NCBI GenBank assembly: GCA_922989275.2 | Contig: OV277859.1 | Location: forward strand, 92,066,198-92,130,197 | Reading direction: 5' to 3' | DNA: 64,000 bases | Source of the DNA: Gari tellinella | Lineage: Eukaryota; Mollusca; Bivalvia; Cardiida; Psammobiidae | Shown: one piece after another, positions 14,701-26,700 of the stretch | Layout: every line of letters starts with the position of its first letter | Position numbering within the stretch: the first letter of the stretch is position 1 | Translations under genes and position numbers: made by a program | Notes under the pieces: generated by a model | Told to the model about the DNA's origin: nothing | The model's input: the letters and a program-made list of their open reading frames with translations, nothing else | Database searches by the model: none

Positions 14701-17700
14701 CTGAAATCTTAATTGCCAATAGAAAAGCAACACATCAGATTGTTTTCAATGCCTTGTCCCCATGAGACGAATATGGTTAAACTTTACTTTACCCATACCG
14801 AAATAGGAACATCTACTATTCATAGCAATTCGTTTTCACGCATCTACCTATTTCTTTAAGAGCTATACGAAATATATCTTGACAGATGACTGGTTAAAGC
14901 AGGCTGAAAATCAAACTGACAGATGATTTACTTTCTGCCTGTTTTAAGCAACTGCCAGTCGTAACCACTCTATTGAAGGATATGCATGGCACATTCTGCG
15001 TTACTGCCAACCTGCTTTAAGTGGTCACCTGTCTTCAGAAATCAGAAACAGGCTATGGGGTAATGGGTGAATTGAGGTTAACCCATTACCCCATAAATAC
15101 GCCTTTAATTTATTTCTCCACAGAGGAAAATAGTTCCAATTTATGAAATTATCAGTATGTATGATGATAACTATTTTCTATATTCTAGCAGATGATAGCT
15201 TAAAGCAGGCTGAAAGTAAAGCAGAATGCGCCTTAGGGCGCATTCTGCTTTCCTTTCAACCTGCTTTAAGTGATCACCTACTTTTCAAAACTAGAATAAG
15301 GCTATGGGGTAATTAATCATCTGCTAGAATATAGAAAATAGTTCTTATCATACATACTGATAATTTCATAAATTGGAACTATTTTCCTCCGTGGAGAAAT
15401 AAATTAAAGGCGTAAAAAGGCGTATTTATAGGGTAATGGGTTCAACAGTGAATTGACTAACTTGTTTCCGTCAGTGCACTTGACCACAATAGCGTCCACT
15501 ACTGGCCTGAAGAGAAACTGCAGCTTGGCCCTTAGTTGATAATCCCGGGACGGAATCACAGCAAACACACTCCGCAACACTTTCTATAGAAATGAATGAA
15601 ACATGTACAGTATATCCTCTCTATTACGACCACTAATTGATTTACTAATTAGGTGTTTACGACATGTGACTGCTTAAAGCAAGGTGACAGTAAAACAGAA
15701 AGCTCCTGTAAAAGAGCTATCTGTTTTACTGTCACCTTGCTTTAAGCTGTCACCTGTCTTTTATACAACCAGTTTGCCAGCTTATAAGAATAGGCTTTAC
15801 TTGATTCTGTAATGATCCTAAGTATTGAGACAGACAGGTCTGAGCAAACAGTGTAGTTCCTGATAAGACTGCTCCTGTAGGAAAAGTCTGATGAGGGTCT
15901 ACACTGTTTGACATTCAGTTTACACGTTCTGGACAAGTAACTGTGTGATAAAAGCAATTTGTTCAAGGTATACAGAGAGTCCAAATTGTTATGGTTAAAC
16001 AAATGAAACAATGCCATTGAAGGATGGAAGTTTTCACAGCAAAAGGCACCACCTATTGGTGACTTTACAGACAGTTTGGATTGTGATACTTTGCATGTCT
16101 GACCAGGAGCAAAAAGCTTTAAATATAGCTCTGGAACTATATTACAGACAGCAGTATTAATGTAGATGATGTAACGGTGGTACAGTGGAGAATCTGTTAT
16201 TCTTTCCCAATAAACGCGTTTACGCTAAAACTATTATTTGCAGTGCAAACAGTTTGGAGCCAGATCAGACGCCGGGTAACCCGGCGTCTGATCAGGCTCC
16301 AAACTGTCTGCCACCAAGATAAACAAGAATTATCAGAATTGTCCAAACGTTGTTCTTTTCTACGTTTTAGTGCTTTGCGTTTGCGTACGTTTGCGTTTAA
16401 ACGGGAAAGAATAACAGATTCTCCACTGTATAAGGGTTAAAGCAGACAATAAAGGTTGGCACTGAAAGAGTGCACAACATCTCAATCAACCTTAAGAATG
16501 CTCGGCAAGTTTTACCCCCAAGTTTGTCTTTTATTGCAAATCTCAAAGTATATGTATCTGCCATTAGTACATGCAGGGCTCTAGATAAGGGGAGTATTTC
16601 AAAAACTAAAATCTTTATTTCTGTTTTAAACCCTATGGTGTCACTACTCGTTAGAATCGTCTCGAAGAGACGATTCTAATGAGTAGTAACACCATAGGAT
16701 TTTGTGCTAAAATAAGTGAGAAAATGCTTGATTTGTGCAGTTTACTCCCTCTTATCTGGAGCCCCGACATGTATGAACTTAAAAGGGGCTTAAAGCATGA
16801 TTAAAATCTATGATGGTCTATGCAGGAACCTGCTTGCCCATTACTCCATAGCCTTTGTTTAGGGTTTTAGACAAGTGACAAATTAAAGCAGGTTGAAAAT
16901 TAAGCAGAATGCCCATTTAGGTGCATTCTGCTTTACTTTCTGCCTACTTTTAGCTACCATCTGCTGGGATACAGGAAATATTTCTTATGTCATACATTCA
17001 TAATTTGATTAAATGGAACTATTTTTCGTCAGTGGAGGAATGAATTAAATGCGTAAAAGGCCTAGGTAAGGAGTTAAGGGTTAATATCCTACTGCAGCTT
17101 CCTATAGTGAAATACAGTAAAAACTCGATTCTACGAACTCTCGTTTGTTAGAACATACCCATATTTCAAAGTTAAAACGTGGCTTAGCCAGGTTTTAACT
17201 TTGAAATACGGGTATGTTGGACTTAAACAAGATAGGTTTATCAAATTTCAACTTAACGAAACACTTGTAAGATCGATTTAAGCGAGTTCGTAGTATCGAG
17301 TTTCGACTGTAGCTCCTGTACTTACCAAGCAGCCAACAAAAACTTTGTATACCGGGTCCTGAGACACAAAGGAAATCACGCTGAAACAGCACTCTAGCAG
17401 TCTGAACATGGTATTGGTATTGCTAAGTGACATCCCAGACCTGCTCTCACAGGTTACCCGTGCTAGCTCTCGGTTCATCTCCTTAGCAAGGTGCTTCAAG
17501 CCGGTCTCCCGTATTGACCAGTTACGAGAAAATAGACAGGAAACCAAGTCTTCACCTAATATCTGTAGGGAAAAGAAAATTGATCTGTCAAGTCAAGTAA
17601 TACAATCAGGACTCCATACAACGACATCCGTTACAACGGAATATTCACTTAACGACACAAATTCCGTGGGAACAAACCTCCATAAAGCTTTATATATGAG

Positions 17701-20700
17701 ATTCAATATAACGACAAACTCGTTATAATGACATATTTGTTGGGAACGAACTGTGTCGTTGTATCGAGTCCTGACTGTATTTATTATAAAGTCAGTTAGA
17801 CAAACATTGTAAACACAAGCTCTAATGAGCTTTTAAAGCCAACTTGACAGGGAATTAGATGTATTTTCACTTTTCAGGTGTTCTAGTTAAGCCTAGTTAC
17901 CAACAAGACTGCATTCAAGAAAGGCTTATGGCCCAGGTGGCATTCTTGCCAATATATTCAGAATCATTCCTCAGTTCAAATTAGGTCAAGGTCAAAATAA
18001 GGCTGAGTGATATGGGAAAACAGGGAATGATGTAAGGCAACAACTGTTTGAGCATTAAAGCATTCTAGTAAGTGGTGTGATGCGAGACGAAACAGTAAAA
18101 TCTAGTCTGAATCTTTGAGATTAACTTTCTTACCTCAAACCAGGGTGTGGCCATATTTATATATTCCCCAGGGATGGGTTCAGCATAGGGCAGCCTGGAG
18201 GTCTCTACTTCATGCTGTGGGGACGGGGCCCGGGTGTTGGGAGGCACCAGGGGTGGGTCACTTGTGGTAGTCGAGGTAGGAGTCTCTGTACTGCCATCCT
18301 CACTGCAGTGTAACAGGAAAATGACATTGCAGCAGGGTGAAATTACACTGACACAAAAAGCTGTTGGGAGATTTAACATATAGACAGATTTTATTGACCT
18401 GTCAGGGCGGAGTTTCGATGCGGACCATTGCATTTCAACTTTGGGGGCTACAGCAAGCTCTTTTTTTTTTATCCGAATTTACCGTTGACGTCTGCCGTTT
18501 TTTCTCAACATAACAAATTAGTGGACATTTTGACAAAATGCGGCGTCTGATATGGATTCAAGCTGTTTGCAAATGTAAGCCAAGTCTCCTCCCTCTTGTA
18601 ACTCCCTCCGAACAATGCACACAATATTTGTCTTCCATAAGGTGTTGTTGTAGAGAGGAAGCACTGTATATACCATTTTCACATGGATATGGATATGTAC
18701 GCATATAACAATATAATACGGAACTATACATATCACCCCTAAAATCAAAAGTAAATTAGTTTATCTTTGCCAAAGGTTAGCTCCGCCCTGCCAGTTGAAA
18801 AAACCCAGCCTATACAACTTCTGAAAGTCCCTTTTTGGCAAATGGTGAGCCAATACATAGAGGATAAGTGTATTTTTTGGTAAAGAATCGAAATTTGTTT
18901 CATTGAGTGAGCATCAGACGCCATATTTGCACTAATGGCTGAGTGAAAATATAAGTCTGATGTTCACAAACGAATCAAATTTATATATATAGGATGTCTT
19001 AATTTTTACATTTTTTATGGTACTTACGTTTTCACTTCTGAGCCTGACTGTTTCCATCTTGACCTACAGAGTGGACAAATCAGCACCTCATTCTGTCTGT
19101 AACACTCCTCAAACCCTAAAATAGGTAACTATAGTAACAGCACAATCCTACAATAATCTATATGAACTTTTTTGGTATCTGGCAAAGAATTACAATAAAA
19201 CAAGAAAATTCACAGAACCTTTGTTTTTTACACATTTTCGAAGAGTTTTTTTTTCTACTGCGTTCTAGGAGGAAGTAGATCTTCATTTTAAACTTCGCAA
19301 CATACAATTCAAACATGGTTAAATAGACCGTTTGATAAGAATAGTCCAATGGGCCATCCAGGGCTTGCTTAAATCTTAGAGCACCAGTTCAAATCCTGAC
19401 CCAGCATCAGGGACCCGTTTCATAAAACTTTGTACGACAAATGTTGTCGTAAGTCAGATTATAAAACTCTCAATAATTATTTATTTCTCCATCTAATCCT
19501 GTTTTGTGACATCTTTTTGGAATCGTCTTGAAAAGACAATTCCAAAAAGGTGTCACAAGACAGGATTAGATAGAGAAATCAGAAATTAAATGTATTTTTG
19601 ACTTACGACAACATTTGTCGTACGAAGTTTTATGAAACGGGCCCCAGGGCTCCAGATAAGGGGGAATAAACTGAACAAATTCAACTTTTTTCACCTTATT
19701 TAAGCACTAAATCCTATGGTGTCACTACTCATTAGAATCGTCTCTTAAGGAGCCCTCTGATAGGGTCTACACTGTTTGCTCAGGGCAAGTGTACTTTTCA
19801 CACATACTGTTTGTAAATGATGAGTATTATCATTGCTTTGGTTCAAAAAGTAAAGCAACTCTTTGGTCTTCAATACTGACAAGCTTCGAGAGGGGACGGT
19901 TAGGGCTAAGCATTCCCTATGACCAGCAATATGTGCAATATGTGATACTTACAGACTGTAATACAGTGATGATGTAGTCTGTTCTGGCAGTAGTTACACT
20001 GTAGAAGACTCTCGCCCTCCAACATCTCCAGTAGACAGATAGGACATGTGTCATCCTCCTCACGCACACTGCTGTAATTAAGTTTAAAGTTTATTTATTT
20101 GACATTGATCATGAAAAAAATTGACAACTTGGGAAAATCACTTTTGATGGCGCAAATGTTGGTGTATTTGGTCATTCGCTAATACACAACAATAGTCCCA
20201 TGAAACCATATGTGAAGTCTACGAATTGCTTTGATAATAATTTTAACCCTTTACTTCATAGTCTGTTTCTAGTTTTGAAGACAGGTGACCACTTAAAACA
20301 GGTTGAAAGTAAAGCAGAATGTGCCTTAAGGCACATTCTGCTTTACTTTCAGCCTGCTTTAACTCTTTCCTCCCTGAAACTTTAAATGGACAATTCCAGT
20401 TTCGATTTTTGTCAAGTCCATTTCTGGCTTTTAAGAGTTGTTTTTGTCAATTTTGGCATTACTGACAAACAGTGAAGACCCTGATCAGAGGGCTCCTTTC
20501 GGAGCCCTCTGATCTGGGCCTTCACTGTTTGCACAGGACAAGTGTACTATTCACATGTACACTGTCTAAAAAGACGCCTTTATGTGGGACTAGGGTTCAA
20601 AGGGTTAAGCTACCATCTGCTAGAATATAGAAACTATTTCTTATGATACAAATTCATGACTGTATAAATTGGAACTATTTTCTTCAGTTGATGAATGATT

Positions 20701-23700
20701 TACATGCAATAAAATGTTTATCTATGTAGTAATCGGTTAAATCCAACAGTTTCTAGACATATTCTTTAATTATCCGCTTATACAGTTGAACTTTAATATC
20801 TCGCATTGGGTTAAGTCAAACATATCTGTATTTCAAAGTTAAAACGTGGCTAAGCCACGTTTTAACTTCAAAATATGGATGTTCGACTTAACCGAGCATA
20901 ACTAATGCAGTTCATATGTCGAAATATCAGATAGTTTGAGTTAAGCAAGTTCGAGATATCGAAGTTTGACTGTACATGTAAGTCACAATGAAACCTTACC
21001 CTGCATCACTCTCTGATGGAGGTAGCGATTCCTCAGGAGATGGAGTTGTAGATCTGTCAGCCAATGGCTTGGGGTTTCTCTTCAGCTTCTTGACTTGTAT
21101 ACGAAGGCTACGCTTATCATTGTAAACTCGGAAAAGATTTTCAACCTACAGAAAAAACAAAATATCATTTGTTTTATGTTGTCAGATATAATTTCTTTAC
21201 AGTCACAATTAATATCAAAAGATTACCTAAAGAAACGAAAAGTAATTCAAAACAGTTAAAGCTAGTATCATTAATACCTTCAATAGACTTTTTCCATGTT
21301 CATCAACAGTTTAAAGCAAGAAAAAAAAAATTAAGCCAAAAATTCTGGCAAGAGCCTACTACTTGACTTAAAGCCTGATTTAAAGTGTCTTCTGTCTTAA
21401 ATGCTAAATCAGTAATTTTTTTAAAGTTTTTTTTTCTATTCAACCCTTTACAACATTGCCCGATTCTAGTTTTAAAGATCAGTGACCACTTAAGGCAGGT
21501 TGAAAGTAAAGCAGAATATGCCACAAGGTGCATTCTGCTTTATTTTCAGCCTGTTTTAAGCTACAATCTGCTAGGATATAAAAAAAATATTTCTAATAGT
21601 CCATATTTGTAACTGAATAAAGTGGAACTATTTTCTTCAGTGGAGGAATGAATTAAATGCGTAAAAATGCCTATCTATTGAGTAAAGGGTTAAAGTCCCA
21701 TTGAGAAGACAGGCTGATTGCCAGGCTTTATGCCTATGAACTTACCTCATAGTTTTTCAGCTGTTTAGTTCCAATTTATAAAGTCATGAATATATATCAA
21801 AACAATTTTTCCATACCCTAGCATATAACAGTTTAAAGCAGGCTGAAAGTGAAGCAGAATGCGCCTTAAGGCGCATTCTGCTTTACTTTTAATCTGCTTT
21901 AAGTAAATGCCTGTTTTCATAAATAGAAACAGGCTATGGGATAATGGGTAAATATCTAGTAGTAACTGTCAATAGCAATCTTAAGTTTTGTACAAATTGT
22001 TCCCCTTGAATGAAAACCCTCGTAAATTAAATTTTATTTATCATTTTTTAATTATTTTAGCTTAAATTCACCATTTGTAAGCTTTATTTGATTAGATTAT
22101 TAAGGAATTTCAGTAGTTTGGCTTGTTATTAAGTGGTTTGGGGAGGTTTGGGGTCTTTAGATTGACCGCGCCTATGAACTTACCTCATAGTTCTTCAGCT
22201 GTTTAGACCAGAGACACGGGTCAGTCTCGCTGACCTGGAACACTCGTAGCATGACAAACAGTACATGAACACAGTGAGCTGGGCGACCACAGCTACATGT
22301 CTGAAAACAGAAATACAGTACATGAACACAGTGAGCTTTGATATACAGGTAAGTTTGACTAAAACAGTTATCAAAGGAGCTCTCTGATCAGGATCTACAC
22401 TGTTTGCATACACTTAACAGGCACACTGTTTATAAACAACAAGAATAACTTTGGTTTCACTCGTTCACTGCCAATAGTGCCAAAAGGTGACTTTGTCAAC
22501 AGTTTCAGAGCTCCAGATAAGGTTTTTTTTCTTCAAAAACTAAAATCTTTATTTCTGCTTTAAACCCTATGGTGTCACTACTCATTAGAATTGTCTCGAA
22601 GAGACGATTCTAATGAGTAGTGACACCATAGGATTTGATGCTAAAATAAGTGAGAAAATATTGGATTTGTGCAGTTTACTCCCTTTTATCTGGAGCCCTG
22701 AGTTTGTATCCTGTGCAGGATCCAATCAGTTTGACACTGGTATTGATATTTTTAAGTCATACTACATTGAATCTTACTTTGAAACCATCTTCCAAACAAC
22801 TTAAGTGAAACAGACTACAATGAAAGGGTGAAGGGGAAGATTTCTCACGATTAATTTGAAAGCGAAAGAGTTAATGTTTTAACCCATTACCCCATATCCT
22901 GTTTCTAGTTTTGAAGATTGGTGACCGCTTAAAGCAGGTTGAAAGTAAAGCAAAATGCGCCTTAAGGCGCATTTTGCTTTACTTTCAGTCTGCTTTAAGC
23001 TATTATCTGCTAGGATATAAAAAATATTTCTTATGGTACATATCCATAACTTTATTATAGAGAAATATTTTCTTCAGTGGAGGAATAAATAAAAGGCGTA
23101 AAAAGATGTTGTTATGAGGTAATGGGTTAAGGAGAAGTAAAACTACAACAGAAGCCAAAGCCTTACCTGTGGTCCTATTATGACTTTAAACTTGTGTTCT
23201 GGGGAGTCCCCAACTATCTGGAATGAGTTTGGTCCCATTTGTTGCAGCAGGTATAATCGGGCTCTACGCACACGCTCAACTCTTTTTTTTGTGTTAGGAT
23301 CGTTTGGGTCTAATCCTTTATCTGAAGGAGTCCTTCTAACACCACTGGCATTCTTGAACTGGAGACAGAAACAAAGAATAATAAGAATTTATAATATAAA
23401 CGGCAGTTGAACTAGGAAAGAAGAAACAATAGAATTACATAACAGAAGTTTATCTAACGAAGAATCAACTAGAACTATCACTAAAGGTTTTTGATACCTC
23501 CAGCAGCACATCAGTCACAGGGATGGAGCTACTACATAACTACAGTAAAACCTCTTTATTATGACCCCTAAAACAAAGGCTTATTGACTAAAATTGACAG
23601 CTGACAGTTTAAAGCAAGGTGACAATTAAACAGAAAGCTCCTAAAGGAGCTTTCTGTTTTACTGTCACCTTGCTTTAACTCTTTGCTCCTTAGGCTAAGT

Positions 23701-26700
23701 TTGTGGCTAGCAGTCAAGAGACCGCATCGTGGACGGTAGCCCATACTGTTGTAGCAGACAGAGTTGGGTGCATTGCTATTATGACAAATACTTACATAAC
23801 TTGTTGACTATTCATCCCCAAATGATCAAATTCTATAAAAGATACAATCAATCACCTGAAATATCCGTCGGTCTTGTGTTTTCAGAGATTTTATTTAGTA
23901 ACGGGTTCGACGAAAAAGTTCAAATTTTCCTTCAAATCCGTTGTATCTGATAGACAAGTGTCTAATTTAGGATCGTTTTCTCAGTCTATTTACTGTATAA
24001 TTCATATTAAGAATCACGTCTTATGAAGAAAGAGTTCTATTCCGGCGTGTGTTGGTTGTTTTTTGTCTTTGTTGTATCTCTCACTATAAGTAAATCTTTC
24101 CCGAAATGTCCACTACGTTTAGTGTCCTCGATTTTGTCGCGCCGCCATTTTGTTTCGAGTCAATTTCAAAATATGACAGCGCTATTTTTAAAGATGTTTT
24201 ATTTGTCAATATCTCCTATTAAAAAACAGTCTTACAAAGTAGAGAAAGAAATAATGCTTTGTAAAACCGACGGAAAAAAAGACGCTTAAAAACCTTCTTT
24301 TATAATTGAAACACACGTAATACACATATGCCAAAACCAAATATTCGCAACGGCATATAGGGCTAGTTGAAATATGCATAGAAATTCTGCTTCGCAATTT
24401 CGGCATATCTCTTTGTTTTCTAATGGGATTTTTCATAGTGTATCGTTGGAAAAACAATTCAAGAAGTTAACTGTCGATCTACATTCATATAAAATGTTCA
24501 TTACACGGCTATTTCCGCAGAAATTTATGATCATAATACGCCAGAGTTTATACGACATAATTTCCCCCACCTGTTCTTTCGTAATGGAGTGTTGGATTGG
24601 GAACGACTTTTCAACCCTTTTAACCGTAAATCATCAACGGAATAGCTATTTTCGGGGTAAGAAATGAATTCTTATTAGAGTTCTAATAATATTCTTTATA
24701 TTTAATTGCTTTTTGGTAGCTCATTTCTCCAAATTCATTCCAGATCGGCGTTGAACTGTTTACCACAATTGTCTACGCACAAATTGTAACATGCAGTTTT
24801 GAAACGTGAATTACATGTTTATAAAACAAAATTTCGGAAATCTTTTTTCAGAATGGAATATTACTAAGTATAATTTAAATGGATATTAAACAAAAAGGCT
24901 GTAAATCACTTTTTTTGATAACTAAATAAACACTTAATAGTAGCATGTTAACATCACGCATAGACCACACGCACAGGCGTGATCCGACTCCAAAGCCTAT
25001 ATTTATACCACGCCTATTGGCGGGATCGGACTGCAAAGAGTTAAGCAGTCACCTGTCGTAAACACCTAGTAATTATCACAATTTAGTTGTTGTGATAGAG
25101 GTTTTACTGTAGTATATACAAATCGAAAATGTTTGCCAAAATAGTTCTAGAATGAAGTGATTTGGATTTATGTTTTAACATGGCTTTTAACAGTATATCA
25201 GTCATATCGCGACGTTCAGCTAATTACAGGTGGAGGAAGAACCCAGAAGCCCTTGATGAACTGTTTAACCCTTTGAACCCTAGTCCCGCATATTGGCGTC
25301 CTTTGCAAACAGTGAAAATATGAAAAGTACACTCGTCCTATGCAAACAGTGAAGACCAAGATCAGAGGGCTCCTGATCAGGGTCTTCACTGTTTGTCATA
25401 ATGCAAAACATTGACCAAAACAACCCTTAAAAGTCAGAAAAGGACTGGTAACTGGAATTGTCCATTTAAAGTTTCAGGGAGGAAAGAGTTAAGGTAGAAA
25501 CTGGGTACTGGGTAGAACCACCAACCATCTGTAAGCCAGCTGGAAGGCTTTCCAACATACAAAATCTGAAGGTCCAGACTGGATTTGAACCCGAAACAGT
25601 GCGGAGCTAAGTGATGTATGTCACAGTGACTACATGTACACCACTCTTTCTGTTAAACTTTCATCTTGCTTTAAGCAGTCACACAATTTAGATATATAGG
25701 TGATTTGAACTTTTGGTTATAGAGGAATAACATTAAGCTCACTCATTCTTGACCCTTCAAATGGACAACTCGAATTCAGCTCAGTCTATTTTTACTATAA
25801 AGGGTTGATTTTAAGAATTAATTACAAAATGACAAACAAAGCAGAGCCTAATCAGAGAGCTCCTGTAGGAGTCCTCTGATCTGGCATTATATTTTGCACA
25901 GGATAAGCGTACTCTTGACATGAACACTGTTTGTTCATGACCAGTATGGTTGTTACTATGGTTGAATGTGTTAACCCATTACCCATAGCCTTATTCTAAT
26001 TTTGACAAGAGCCCCATGGGGCATATTTCGCTCACCTGAGAATAGCTGACAAAATGAAGATAATGATTTATGTCCAGGAGGAGTCATTTTTTACCCGAGA
26101 GGGATTATTAAATTTGAACAATCTTGATAGAGGACCTGTACATGATGCCATGTGCCAAATATCTAAGATCGGGGTACTAGGGTTTTAGACAAGAAGATTT
26201 TTCCATTGAAAAAATCTATTTTTAGCTCCTGTGACCTACATATGCAACAGTCTGGTACCATTTGAACAAAATAGGTAAAGCACATCTAGAAGTGTCACCA
26301 TGCCGAATATCAAAGCTCTGGTCATATTAGTTTCAGAGAAAAAGATGTTTGAAAATTTCACTTTATAACTCTATGTAAAACTGTGACCCCGGGGGTGGGG
26401 CCAATTTTGACCTTAGGGGCATAATTTGAACAAAATTGATAGAGGATCTGTAGATGATGCTATGTGCCAAATATCTAAGCTCTGGCCCTTGTAGTTTTTG
26501 ACGAGAAGATTTTTTAACTTTTTATAGAAAAAATCTATATTTAGCTCCTGTGACCTAGATATGCAACAGACCGGAACCATTTGAACAAAATACGTAAAGG
26601 ATATTCAGAAGTCGGACCATACCGAATATCAAAGCTCTGGCCATATTAGTGTCAGAGAAGAAGACGTTTGAAATTTTCACTATATAACGCTATGTAAAAC

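Noticed and set aside
24023..24667. Two plus-strand open frames inside the 1362-bp TTAA element
   Set aside because: No transposase motif or recognisable domain, short, and overlapping in different frames. Treated as chance.
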